A stretch of 64,000 nucleotides of DNA from Physcomitrium patens (Eukaryota; Streptophyta; Bryopsida; Funariales; Funariaceae). This document shows positions 50,006-62,185 of the stretch, in pieces. A model generated the notes under the pieces. The model ran no database searches, was not told the DNA's origin, and was given only the letters and a program-made list of their open reading frames with translations. Every line of letters begins with the position of its first letter. Within the stretch, counting starts at the first letter, position 1. Position numbers and translations under genes: made by a program. The stretch covers positions 10,119,398 to 10,183,397 of the forward strand of contig NC_037267.1 in assembly GCF_000002425.4 (NCBI RefSeq), given 5' to 3'.

Positions 50006-50557
50006 TGTCACGGCCATAATCATGTAAGCTAATAATTACATATAGAAATAGGTAGAAGTAAGTAAAAGTAGATAAAAGTAAGTTAATTATATAATATTTT
50101 ATATAGATGCTTCCTAGAAACTTCCTAGATGCTGCTTTGACTTCATAGGTGTCTTTAATTGACTTTTTGGATTAGAAACGTGGTCAACAAGTTGGCCATG
50201 TGCCACACATGTTGTTAGCTTGAAGATCAAGCTTACTATGTGGCCCACACGTAGAAAAACTTGCCTTGTAAGTCAAGGCATGTGTCCTACAAAGTCAACA
50301 CATATTGGAGGTCCTATAGAACGTCGCCACGTAGCCCCTAGTTAGATAGTATATATAGAGACAAGAGTGAAGGCTTCTTCACTCTTGTCAACTCCTTTCT
50401 TGCTTCTAGTCCAGGTTCAAGAGTCTTTAGTTTCTTGTCTTGTGGCAATAGCCATTCCAGTTTCCTTTTAATATACCTACTTGTTTATATTTTGACTTAT
50501 TATATCGAGATAGCCTTTTGGTGTATATTTTTCCTCATCGAGTCTTTGTCCTTGACA
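50006..50557 (+). repeat. A1 3' LTR
   Basis: 552 bp, same ends as the 5' LTR. The differences include ATATTTTATA for ATATTTAATA, AGATGC for AGAAGC, TTTGAC for TTTAAC, GCTTAC for GCTAAC, TCCTAC for TCTTAC, TTCTTG for TTCTCG, CGAGAT for CGGGAT and CCTCA for CCCCA. Confidence 0.95.
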
Positions 50558-50562
50558 GTTGG
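50558..50562 (+). repeat. Target site duplication GTTGG, right copy
   Basis: GTTGG directly after the 3' LTR, identical to 44285-44289. Confidence 0.9.
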
Positions 50563-51975
50563 ATTGGATTGAATTTTTTTAAACATATAAAAGAATTATA
50601 ATGGCGTTTATGTATAAAATTTTTCACCAAGTGGATGGTCAAATTAGAAGTAATAGCTCGCCAAAGCTTATTGATTAGAATTAGAGCTTGCAAAGAGTAA
50701 TTAAAATCATCTAATTATGAAAGTAATAAGACAATTGGAGTTTATACATTGTTAAGATTACTAAAAAGAATATTTTTGAGCACTTTATACTTACTTTAAG
50801 CACTTTTGAATTAAAATTAAAATTGCATTCTTCTTATATGGATGAAACCTATTAGGATTTCTTAGATATTTGTAAAATACAACTTTACCTTCTATAATCA
50901 AGTGCTTGGTGCATTTCCAAATAAGACAATATATATATATATATATATTACAAAAATATGTTGAAAATAAGAATAAATCAGTATCAAAGAAGGTTAAATC
51001 AATGGCTTTACTACTACCATCAAATTGTGAAGAAAAGATGAGTGAAGCATCTACGCAATCAAATTTAAGGTATCCTAGGAAGATAGGATATAAATTTAGA
51101 GATATTGTATCAAATGGATTAAATTTTGGATATAATGGATTTTTGATAAAATATAAAAAAAATATTTTAGAGACATGCTTTCAAGACATAGAAAGGCTTT
51201 TGCATTTAAAGCAGATGAAATTGGATGTATTAATCCAAGTATTATAGAACCTATGATTATTTACTATTTTTCTTGAATTATAGAATTTGTGACCAATTCT
51301 AGTATATTTATCTAAGCTATTTATCAAGAGCACATTTATCTAAGTTAGTAAATTTATTCAATGAAAAGATTAAAATGGAGATTTTAGAACTATCTATAGC
51401 ACCTTATTCTAATTGATGGTTTATAATATCAAAGAAAAAATATAACAATGAGATTTATATAAGACATGCAACTTGTAAATGGAGTAACTATTAAAAATAT
51501 ATATTTAAGTATAATTATGGATAAATTTACAAAAGCATTTATTGAGAGAATAATCTATTCAATGAGTGATATTTACTTAAGATATGATCAATTTCAATTG
51601 GCATTACAAAGTAGAGATTTAATTATTATAAAGACTCTATTAGATTTAGTAAAAATAAATGCATTACTTCAAAAGGCTACTAATTTAGTGGCTCATATGA
51701 TGAATGGAATAAAAAAATTATTTAGAGATTTTATATCAAAAAAGGCTATGCCATTTTTAGATGATATTTCAATTAAAAGATATACAAAAGAATAAAAAGG
51801 TAATACATTGGATCAAAAAACTTGTCAAAGATTTGTTGCAAATCATATTATGGATTGTGAGAAGATTTTATCATAAGAGTAAGAAGTATATTTGATCTTA
51901 AGAGGTGCAAGGTCTATGTTTAGAATAAATAAAATACTTATTATTGGGTATATATATCGATTATATCGAAGTTGT
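50558..51975 (+). mobile_element. Family B Ty3/gypsy relic, reverse transcriptase piece
   Basis: Plus-strand frames read SMALLLPSNCEEKMSEASTQ near 51000, GFLIKYKKN and KAFAFKADEIG near 51140-51230, NGVTIKN near 51480, then YLRYDQFQLALQSRDL and TNLVAHMMNGIKKLFRDF with the active-site box PFLDDISIK near 51755. Next is RFVANHIMDCEKIL near 51830. These match in order the reverse transcriptase of a gypsy lineage distinct from A1 (FLDD instead of YLDD). Stops and shifts are frequent. It continues at 53474 after an insertion. Confidence 0.7.
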
Positions 51976-53473
51976 TGTATGACATGAATTCTTATTAGAA
52001 AATGCACCAAGCACTTAATTGTGGAATCTAAATAAAAAATAAAATAAGATGCTATTAAGTCTAATAGAATCTTAATTAAATTTTAAGTAATCTTTAAGAA
52101 TCGCAATAAAACTTTAACCAAATTTTTTAAAAATTAAAAGAAATTAAAAAAAATATACAAAAAAGTAATAAATTAATTTTAAAAAAAATTAATAAAGAAA
52201 TCCTAAAAATATATAAAAATAAATTATTTATATAAAAAATAATAATTTTATATAAATAATAAAAATAAAAATCTTTAATTAAATAATAAATAATTCTAAA
52301 AAATATTAAAAATGAAAATATTAAATGAATCTTAAATAAATTCTAATCAAATCTTGATATAGATCTAATTAAATTTTAATAAAATTCTAATAATTCTAAA
52401 TTAAATCCTAATCAAATCTTGATGTAGCTTTAATTAAATTCTAATAAAATTCTAATAATTCTAAACTAAATCCTAATAAAATTTTGATATAGTTCTAATA
52501 AAATTCTAATAATTCTAAACTAAATCCTAATAAAGTCTTAATAAAATCTTAATCAAATTTTAAAAAAATCTAAATAATTCAAAAAAAATCTTAAAAAAAT
52601 CTTAACCACTTCATAAAGCTATTTTAAAAACTCAATAAATATTAATTAAAATATTGAAATCCACTAAAACTTCACCTATATTTCAATTCATAATTAATTA
52701 ATAAGCATACAAAATTTGAAGAAAATTCAATTCACCAATTAAAACAAAAGCTTCCAAAATCTTTCAAATATTTTTTGATATTTTTTTCAAACTTGAATGT
52801 TGATCTTTCCATAACATTTTTTCTTTATTAAACCATTAATTTGCTTCAAATATTATTTGGTGTGAATATTTATAACTCTTAATTTTTCTCTCTAATTTAT
52901 ACTTCAATTGAATAAGCAAATGTTGCAAGATTGCAAAAACCTTCATTGATTCTAAATTTCAGTTATTTAAGACTATAATCTACAAAAACTTTTATAAATA
53001 TCAATCTAATCATTCACTTAAGTTTAATTTTTTCATGAAATCAGCTCTCAAAAATTTTCTTATAAGTTTGCTCTCAAATTCCTTTCTTTGATTAACCAAA
53101 GAACCTTAGAGTTGTCATAGGTGTGTCATTTTGAGCCTTGGGATTTTATTTCAACCTTAGTTTACAATTAGTCCTGTCATGATATCAATTCTTTATATTT
53201 TTGAAGTAATTTTTTCTAAATCTTATTTTTAATTTCTTCTTAAAAATATCTATATTAATTACTTATTTCCTTCATTTTGATTTTGCTTACTTATACTCCT
53301 ACAAAGTAAGTAGAAGTTTCTTCTTCAAGAAGGCAACATTAATATTTATTAATTTATATTACTTCTTTATCTATTATCTATATTTTTAAAATAATTTTTT
53401 AAAGTATTTTTATTTAAGTTCTTTTATAATATAATCTTTCATTTTTTTTATCATATAGTTGTGTTACTATACA
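51976..53473. mobile_element. Putative solo LTR inside family B
   Basis: The family B reading is interrupted at about 51975 (after GYIYRLYRS) and resumes at about 53474, just before MKECKNITEVKRFLEAC. The inserted 1.5 kb starts TGTATGACA, ends CTATACA, and encodes nothing. It contains a 65-bp tandem repeat. The TG...CA ends suggest an LTR left after recombination, but no matching target duplication was found. Confidence 0.4.
52352..52535. repeat. 65-bp tandem repeat, about 2.8 copies
   Basis: Copies begin at 52352, 52417 and 52482 with TCTTGATATAG-like starts and contain TAATAAAATTCTAATAATTC. The first two are exactly 65 bp; the third lacks about 11 bp. Looser TTCTAATAAA repeats flank it on both sides. 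Confidence 0.8.
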
Positions 53474-54569
53474 ACAACACAAGTCGAGTATTGAAAAGAT
53501 TGATATTATTAAAAAGATGAAAGAATGTAAAAACATAACGGAAGTTAAAAGGTTTTTAGAAGCATGTATTTTCTATCATATATGGATATTTGATTTTTCA
53601 TATACAAAAAATCTATTATATAAGTTATTAAGAAAGAATCAAAAAATTTAATAGAAAGAAGAATAAAAAAAAGTTATGAAAAAATTGAAGGAACTTCTTT
53701 CTTTACCTCCAACTATGAAGAAATTGAATTATGAATGTAGAGGACAAATGGTATTTATAATTGTTGTAAGTCCAATTAGAATAAATTGGATAATTGGACA
53801 AGATGATAAAAAAAGAAATATATATATATATATATATAATAAGTTTTGGAGCAAAGATTTTGAATATTAGATAAATGATATATATACAAATCAAAATAGA
53901 TTAATAAAGTATAATAATAGCTATGAAAAATAAAAAAGAGTACTTAATTGATATATCAATAGTTATAAAAATAAATTATCTACTTTTATTAGGTATGATT
54001 ATAAATTGTTTAATTTTTAATATTAATATGTTAAGATAGATAATATATATAAAATCTATGAGTTTAGGATTTAAGCGCATTAAAAAAAAAAAGATAATTC
54101 AACTACAAATATGTTATCAAATGCAAGGTATTATAATGAAAAAGATATGATTGATTTAGAAGATGATGTAGATACAAAAATTTATATTAATGCATTATAT
54201 AAAAAAGGTATATATTTGAATATACTACTAGAATTATTTTTAAGAGATTTATATGGAAATAAATGAAGAGATGTTCAAAATTATTTGAGGACATTAAAGC
54301 AACAAAAAAATTGACAAATCAAGAATTTAAGAAAATCCATGAGATAATCTATGGATATTTTTTATGTAATGAATTTTGTAGAAGAATCCAAAGATGATAA
54401 TAGAAGTACCACAATGTGTGATACGTGGTTTAAAAATTAAATTAAAGATTATTAAAGAATTCTATAAGATTTTGTGGATAGGACATAAAAGAATTGAATA
54501 ACTTTTACTAAATTAAAGGAGAAGTATTGGTAGAAAGACATGTACAAAGATATTGCTAATTTTATAGGA
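53474..54569 (+). mobile_element. Family B Ty3/gypsy relic, RNase H and integrase start
   Basis: Frames read MKECKNITEVKRFLEACIFY near 53517, MKKLKELLSLPPTMKKLNYE at 53676, then an RNase H-like INWIIGQDDK. Near 54230 LFLRDLYGN appears, and near 54530 LKEKYW and MYKDIANFIG, the start of the integrase zinc-binding region. The frame is cut at 54570 by A2. Confidence 0.65.
54565..54569 (-). repeat. A2 target site duplication, TAGGA
   Basis: TAGGA before A2 pairs with TAAAA at 62186-62190. The two G-to-A differences fit the decay seen in the whole copy. Confidence 0.5.
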
Positions 54570-55117
54570 TATCAAGGATATGAATCACAAAGAAAGACAA
54601 TCCTCAATACATTCTTGTATCACTGAAGAAAACTAGAAAGTCACTCAAAAGAAAATGTAATATTAACTAGAATGGCTATTGCCAAAAACAAAAAGACTAG
54701 AAAGTCTTGAAACAAGACTAAGGACTAGAATAGCATTGACAAGAATAAAGAAAGCTTCACTCTTTCCTCTAGATATACTCTTAATTAGAAGTTATGTGGC
54801 GATGTCCTATAAGACCTCCAAAATGTGTTGACTTTGTTAGCTACATGTCTTAACTTACAAGACAAATTATCTATGTATATGCCACATAGTTAACTTGTTC
54901 TACAAGCTATTACATGAGATTAACTTGTTCCGCAAGCTACCAACACGTAATTAATTTGTTGCCCAAGTTTTTATCTTATAAATATATTTAAAGTCAAAAC
55001 TGCATCTATACAGCTTTTAAGAAGCTACCCTAGAAGACTTTATGAAATTAATTTAAATTACCTATTTCTACCTAATTATATAAATAACTATTGGAATAAA
55101 TGTATATGTCAATGATA
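54570..55117 (-). repeat. A2 3' LTR, decayed
   Basis: 548 bp alignable along the whole A1 LTR. On the plus strand it starts TATCAAGG (for TGTCAAGG) and ends TGATA (for TGACA), followed by TTA and the old purine tract. Confidence 0.75.
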
Positions 55118-56870
55118 TTACTTGCACTTTTAGGGACAAGTTTGATGAGGAGCGGTCTTTATATGTTGAGGAAGTCTAAGATGCGATAAATTATATTTGC
55201 CACATACTCTGATCCTTGCTTTCTTTGAAGATGGTTGATAGGCCCTCTCAGCCATTGATAGTGTCTCATACCAAGGCAAGAAGACCACCTTATTATTTAG
55301 TAATTGTTGATGCTTTCGTAAATTTTTTCAAATAAAATATTTGGAATACTATCAAGAATTGTTCATACTTCTCATAAAATCACCAAACAATGGGAGTCTT
55401 TTCCAAGGTCGTGATACCAAACACATTGTTGGGATAGAGAGAATTTGCCTCAAGAAAGCGTCGGCCTTCTGGCTGCTACTAAATGCTCAATCAAGTCTAA
55501 GATATAAAAATACCAAGTTTATATATATAATATATTCTTTTCAAGGCAATTACATCAAAACATAAGCTAAGTACTAAAAAAATATCCAAATGTATGATAA
55601 AGTATCTTAAAACCTTATATATCCTTATGAGAAATGTTTTCCAAACTTCAACAGCTCATAACTCACAATCGGACCGTCCAAAAAACCTACATTTTTACAA
55701 TGGATATCAATATGCTTCCAAAAACTACCACAAAAAAATTCAACCGCAAATTCGTTATGGATCTTGAGATATCACCAAAATCCTAACAATAGCTTTAAAC
55801 CCTAGCTTACATACATCTACATGCTAATTTCTTCATATCTCACAAAATAAGTACTCAAATACCATGAAACTTTGATCTATAGATTTTTAATTTAATAATT
55901 CACTTTTATGGAAATTTTGAGCCAAAAATTCATTCAAAAACTCAAGATATGGCTCCAAACATTACTATCAACAAAAAGACTCATTTACTACCTTTGAATT
56001 ACATGTGCTGTCTTCAATGCCTTATAACTCCTTCATCCAAACTTGGAATTCATCAAACAATATATGTAAAGTGTAGCCAAGAAAGTTTTCTCTTTAACTT
56101 CAGTTGCCGATCTTTCATTGTTCTTTGTACGCATATGTTATGTTTCAAAGAGTGACAGTAGGTACAAATTTGAAACCTTAACTTTGAACACCTATATCTC
56201 TTTCAAAAAAAACTCGAAATCACACAAACTCTTCACCCAAATTATATCCAAAATCCTAAAATTGCTGATCCTAGCCTCCAAAGCTCAAATGACTTTGAAA
56301 GAGAAACCCTTATTCCTAATAAGGCCTCAGGCAACCTCCTTGAAGTCCATTGGGCATGGCCTTCGACCAATAGGAATGAAGATTCCTATTCTTTGCCTTC
56401 ATCCAACCTTGCCTTGCTTTCATCTCTTCCAATAAGCCTCATACTAGTTAAGATTTTTTTTCTTTAGGCTCTAATCTCCTCTCAAGGCTTTATACTAAAC
56501 ATTTAGATTATATAATTTTTTTAAATTCTATTATCAAAAAAGATAAAATTCAAAATAAAGTTTTTTAAATCTACTCTCTTTAAATTAATCCATTAACTAT
56601 TCTAACATATATCTAGATTTATTAATATATAATATATTTTAATTAATTTTTACATATTTTAAGCTTTTACAATATGACAACGTTATGTCTCGCCATGTAT
56701 TTGAGGAACAATATGTCGTTCTTAAAGTTCTTCATCTCAATTTTGTCATCTTAAAGGTTGTGACAATCGCAATGTTTCATTTGATAAGTCTGCAAATAAA
56801 ATCTCTTGAATTGAATCTGCTAGTTGTTAATTTTCTATCTCTTTAGCATCACAAATATACATAAGCTACA
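55118..56870 (-). pseudogene. A2 extra ORF relic, split by an insertion
   Basis: The minus strand at 56680-56870 and 55118-55426 matches A1 49520-49990. Protein-level words such as FADLSNETLRLSQP survive, while the start ATG has become ATA and several Gln or Trp codons have become stops. An unrelated 1253-bp segment interrupts it at 55427-56679. Confidence 0.6.
55427..56679. mobile_element. Putative solo LTR inserted in A2
   Basis: 1253 bp starting TGTTGGGATAG and ending AATATGACA, absent from A1 at the matching point. Flanks are ACAT before and ACGT after, possibly a decayed target duplication. It has no coding frame. TGT...ACA ends and size suit an LTR of a third family. Confidence 0.55.
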
Positions 56871-56999
56871 AAGAAAGATAGAAGATAGAATGCTATTTTT
56901 ATTTATTTATTTATTTATTTATTTTTATCTTATTTCTTTTATAGCAAAGATTTGCTATTCTTCATCTTAATTTTAATGGATTTTTTTGATGAAAAGCTT

Positions 57000-59900
57000 C
57001 AATTTTCTTTGCTACATTTATAAGATTTTTTGATGGCTCCCATGTTTGTTCACTAATATCATATTTTTACCAATAAATAAGATATTTTAATCTATTTTGG
57101 CACCACCTTGAGTCTAAAACTTCTTCCACCTCAAACTCTTGATTATTATTTACTTCTATTAGAGGAAGTGGCATTTTTCTTCTTTCCAAAATATTCACTA
57201 TCTTATACGGCTCGAGAAAGGAATCATGAAATATAAGATAGATCTTCATAGACTCCGATAGATGTAATTGATAAGCAATAAGATTGATTTTTTCACAAAT
57301 AGAAAAAGATCCCAGCCTACAATATTCTAACTTATGATAAGAACAAGTAGTCTTGATATTGAAACAAAGTAATCATACCTTGTCACTTACATTGAATTGT
57401 TGTTGTTCCTTGTGATAGGCATTCATATTGGTCTTTTGCCATCTCTGAGATTTTTTTAATTATATCTTCATTATTGTATGTAGCTCTAATAAATGATTTG
57501 CTAAATCTTCTATCGCAAGATTATCAATTTTTAAAAAGTCAAAAATATAAAGTCGTGGATGATAACCATAATTAGAAAAAAAAGATATTTTTTGAGTAAA
57601 AGAATGTACCAAATTGTTATATGCAAACTCTGCCAATGGCAAAAAAGTTGTCCAATCATCTTGATGATAGTTGATGGTACACCTCAAATATTGCTCCAAA
57701 ACTTGATTCACATATTTTGTTTGTCCATGAGTTTGAAGATGAAAAGCTAAAGAAAGCTTTATATCCACCTTTTGAATCTTGAATAAGGTTCTCCAAAATC
57801 TTAATATAAACTCCTATCTAATGTAATATCTTTTGGTAATACATGATAGCAATAGATATTATTAATAAAAGCTTAGCTATTTCTTCACATGAAATAATTT
57901 TTATACATGGTACAAAATGTGCCATTTTGGTGAAGTGATCTATGATTACGAATATGGAGTCATGAACTTGAGATTGAAAGATCCGTAATAAAATCCATAA
58001 AAACGGAAGACCATGGTTGATCTAGAATTGGTAACGGTTGAAGAAGTCAATAAGGTCAATGGTGATGAATTTTGGATCTTGAACAAGTATCGCATGATTG
58101 TATAAAGTCTTTGAATGCCTTCTTCATTTGAAGCCACCAAAAATTTCTTGATATTAGCTCCAAAGACTTGTTGTATCCAAAATGATTGGTTGCTGAAAAA
58201 TCATAACGAGCTTGAAGGACACATAATCATACCTCACATTTTGGAATATATAGGTGATCTTTAAAATATAGTAGATTATTCTTAATCTCAAAATTTGAAG
58301 TGTTATAGGACTTAGAAGAAGTATTCTTGATATCATAAACAAGAAGATTAGAGGACATATTTAATTGGATTTACTTGATAAAAGTTGAATCAATAATCAA
58401 TATTGATTTTATTACTTATAAATGAAAATACTCAGACTTCAAGAGAATCATTCTTTATTGATCAAAAGATGCATCTCTTTCTTTTGGTGTAAGATAAGAA
58501 TGTCTAAAAAGAGCATTTGATAAACCTTATTTTCTTCCACATTCATAAGTAAACTTAAAATTGAATCTGAATAAAGACATGCTCCAATGGATTTGAAGAT
58601 GATTCAAAATACATGTTGACATGGAGTACTTGAGGTTCTTATGATTTGTATACTTGGTAACTCGACTTGACACGCCTTCTAGATAATGACGCCATTCTTG
58701 AAATGAATTCATGATTGCAAGGAGCTCTTTGTCATGGATCTCATAATTAATCTTTAGTGCTGAAAATTTCTTCGAATAAAAAGCCACTAGGTGGAATTTT
58801 TCATTTGTTTCTATTTGTGACAATACGACAGCCATAGCAAAGTCTAACACATCTATTTTTACAAAAAATACCTTAAAAAAGTTGACAAAATGCAAGATTG
58901 ATGCAGAAGTAAACTCTTTCTTTAAAGCATCAAATGATGCTTCTACTTCTTTATTCCATTCAAATTTGTCTTTACAAGTCAAATGTATAAGTAGGATTGC
59001 AACTTGAGAATTTTTTTTGATGAAGATTTGGTAGTAATTAGCAAAGATCAAAAAGCATTACACATCTTATACTATTTTTGGAATCTTCTAATCTATGATA
59101 GTTTAGATCTTCTTGAGATCTATCTTAAGGCCTTCATTGAAAATGATGTATCCTAAAAAGTCAACTTGAATAGTGTAGAATATACACTTTTTTAACTTGA
59201 CATATAATCTTGCATCTCTAAGTTTCTATAACATAGCACGTAAAGTTCATATTCTTTTATATTTTTAGAGTAGATTAGAATGTCATCTAAATAACAAATA
59301 ATAAAATCATCTAAAAACTGACAAAAAATATCATTCATAAGATGTTGAAAAGTGGCTGATGCATTCATGAGTCCAAAAGATATGACATTATTTTCAAAAT
59401 ACTTATACCTAGTTTGAAAAGCAGTCTTCTATTCATCTCCTGTTTTTATATGAACTAAGTTATATGCTCCTCATAGATCTATTTTGATATAGATATTTGC
59501 TTAATTGAGTTGTTCAAGAAGTATTGAAATCAAAAGCAAATGATACCTATTTTTGATGGTGATCTTATTGAGTCCTTGATAATCCACACATATCCACAGA
59601 GATCCATCTTTCTTCTTCAAAAATAAGATAGAAATCCCAATTGGAGATTTAGAATGGCATATGAAGTTCTTTGTAAATTTTTCATCAATGTACTCCTATA
59701 TTACATCTAAATCATTTTGCGATAAGCTATACATTGGTCCTAATAATAATTGAGCTCTTTTTTGTAAATCAATTGAACAATCATAAGGTCAATGCTCTGG
59801 AAGAATATTTATATTCTTCTTTTTAAAAATATCTTGAAATTCTTGATATTAGCTAGGAATACCACTTGACATTTTTTCATCATTAGAAATGGATATAGTA

Positions 59901-60420
59901 TATATAACAAAAGATGATCCTTCTTTTGCAACATACATAAAAGCTCTTACATCTATCAGTAAAGATTCGGAAATATTAGACTTGGATTATAATACCAAAA
60001 AAATTAAAGTTACAAGAAATGCAATCTATTTGAGGATTATATTTTTTTAGCCACTATAATCCTATAATAACTGAATTGGATGGAGATCTTATTACATTAA
60101 ATACTACTATGCTATTATGATCTTTAATTATTGCATCGAAAGGAATAATCTCATGGATAACATTTCTAAAAGACAACAAATGACCATCTATGATTTCTAC
60201 ATGTATGGATTTAGTTTTCTTGACTAAAAGTATTTTTTGATTTTTGACAAAATCTTTGTCTATAAAATAAGTTGAGGCTATTGAATCTAATAAAATAAAG
60301 ACTTTGTGATTTTTAGATCTTAAATACACATCTATTATAAAACAAGGTGAGGGATTTGAGAAGAGAATAAAACCTTTACTAGATGTTACATATGATTCTA
60401 GCTACACGATGCCTATTGTA
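57000..60420 (-). pseudogene. A2 pol relic
   Basis: Minus-strand frames show, from 5' to 3': protease VFILLDSIASTYFID (60329 on) with the segment that A1 has lost, and FNVIRSPSNSVIIGL. Decayed reverse transcriptase follows to about 59080. RNase H reads FDALKKEFTSASILHF, FYSKKFSALKINYEIHDKEL and YTNHKNLKYS. Integrase has MDIKLSLAFHLQTHGQTKYV and FLPLAEFAYNN. The chromodomain reads FEVEEVLDSRW...LKYLIYW. No frame is functional. Confidence 0.8.
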
Positions 60421-61480
60421 GCTAAAGAAACTTGTTTTTCAACATATTATCTCCTTTGGTAATTGTGCTCTTTATTTTGTAATTGCGTTATTTCTTTGGA
60501 TAATGTTGAGTAGTGTGTTTAGTTTTTCTTTAATATAAATACAAACCCTTTTGGTAATGTTGAGTCATTTCTTACTCTATGAGAGGTTTAAAATGTATCA
60601 TATTAATTTGCATTGATTCTGACCATGATGAATAAGTTTTAGAAATCTTAGGAGCTACTACCATTACTTGACTTGTTCTTCCCTAGCCAAGTCTTTGTTC
60701 TTGATGCCTTTCAAATAATCAATTGTTGCATGCAATGACTTGAGCAATAAATTATTCTAAAGATTCTACTTTTGATATTGCTAATAACAAATCTTTCATT
60801 CTATCTTTCAACCCATATCAAAATTGATTGATAATTACTTTGTCATTTTTGTCTACATCACAAGCGAGGTTTTAGAATTCAACAACATATATAGTAGCTG
60901 ATTGTGATCTTTATTATAAATTTAGTCTTTACTACTTTTTTTTGATTACTTTCTCTAAATATATTTGCAAATACTTCTAAGAATGAATTTAAATCATAAA
61001 GAAGTTATGAATTCTTTTCCATCATAGGTGCAAACTAAGAAAGAACACTTCTAGTCAGAAGTACACCTATGAAGCTGACTTGAGTAAATCCATCTGTATA
61101 TTAGAAAGGGTGTAACCTTAAGTAGAGTTTAACTTATTGTAAAAAACCTCAAAATTTTGATCTTGTTCCATCAAACTTCTCGGACATACTAATTCTTACC
61201 TCTCTTCAGCTTATAGATGGAAGACCCCCTTGAATTTGATTGTGAGGTTGATCGACTTGTTTTTTTCAACTATATAACTTCTTAATGTAGAATTTGGACT
61301 TTTTTCTTAGGTATAGAAGTAGTGCTCTCATAGTTGACATTGATGATGTGTGAAATTTTTACCCTTAGAGTATTGACAAGCTCGTGAAGATTTACAATAG
61401 TTGTAAATCTATTCTCACTTTTATTAAAAGTAGCATCCATAATCTTTTCTTCTATAGAAAATTCAAATAAATCCAAAAAT
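60420..61480 (-). pseudogene. A2 gag relic
   Basis: Only fragments survive, such as MDLFEFSIEEKIMDATFNK at 61476 and onward, which differ from the A1 gag N-terminus. A2 and the copy at position 1 therefore share a gag subtype that A1 lacks. The zinc knuckle is not readable. Confidence 0.5.
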
Positions 61481-61691
61481 TTAAATTAGAGGAGGATAAT
61501 CTGCAACTTCTAAGAAAAAATTTCACAAAGAGAGATAATCTACTCTCTTTAAAGAAAAAATCAATATTAAAAAATAAGATTTTTTTAAAAAAGTGGATAG
61601 TTTGTAACCTTCAAAATAAAAAAATAGAAGTAAAATAATCGACTCACTTCTAAAATAAGATAGAAATAATATGTTAGTACTCTTGTCAAAT

Positions 61692-62185
61692 TATCAAAAA
61701 TATAAATCTCGAAAAAAGACAATCTTCAATACATTCTTGTATCATTAAAGAGAACTAAAAAGTCACTCAAAAGATAATGTAATATTAACTAGAATGGCTA
61801 TTGCTAAAAACAAAAGACTAGAAAGTATAGAAATAAGTTTAAAGACTAGAACAGTATTAACAAGAGTGAAGAAGGCTTCACTCTTACCTCTACATATACT
61901 TTTAATTAGAAGTTATGTGGCATTGTCCTATAAGACCTTCAAAATGTGTTGACTTTGCTCCTCATAGTTAACTTGTTCCACAAGCTATTACATGGAGTTA
62001 ACTTGTTCCTTAAGCTATCAACACGTAGTTAACTTGTTGGCCAAGTTTTTATCCTATAAATACATCTAAAGTCATAACTTCTTCTATGAAGCTTTCCTAA
62101 AAGACTTTATGAAATTAATCTATATTTATCTATTTTTACTTAATTATATAAGTAACTATTGGTATAAATATATATGTCCATGATA
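61692..62185 (-). repeat. A2 5' LTR, decayed
   Basis: 494 bp, missing about 50 bp in the middle near 61955 compared with the other copies. The start-site hairpin is kept (61862-61885). The LTR edge CTCTTGTCAAAT then TATCAA matches the A1 boundary. Confidence 0.75.

Larger units (their letters stand above)
44290..50557 (+). mobile_element. A1: structurally complete Ty3/gypsy chromovirus
   Basis: A 6268-bp element bounded by two 552-bp LTRs (TGTCAC...TTGACA) and a perfect 5-bp target duplication. Order is LTR, primer-site region, gag, pol (protease, reverse transcriptase, RNase H, integrase, chromodomain), extra ORF, purine tract, LTR. The integrase-last order plus a chromodomain identify a chromovirus, the branch of Ty3/gypsy that targets modified histones. 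The LTRs differ at 8 of 552 positions by my count, so insertion is recent relative to its surroundings. It is not autonomous: gag has one and pol three in-frame stops, and the protease lost about 35 residues compared with A2. Confidence 0.95.
54570..62185 (-). mobile_element. A2: old, decayed family A element, inverted relative to A1
   Basis: A full-length relic on the minus strand. The 5' LTR is at 61692-62185, gag at about 60420-61480, protease 60054-60420, reverse transcriptase about 59080-59900, RNase H 58527-59051, integrase about 57460-58340, chromodomain 57060-57250, extra ORF about 55120-56860, 3' LTR 54570-55117. Without the 1253-bp insertion it is about 6.36 kb, matching A1 plus its missing 105 bp of protease. 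It sits in the family B integrase. Stops and AT-shifted codons are everywhere; the longest intact frame is 174 codons in RNase H. Confidence 0.85.
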
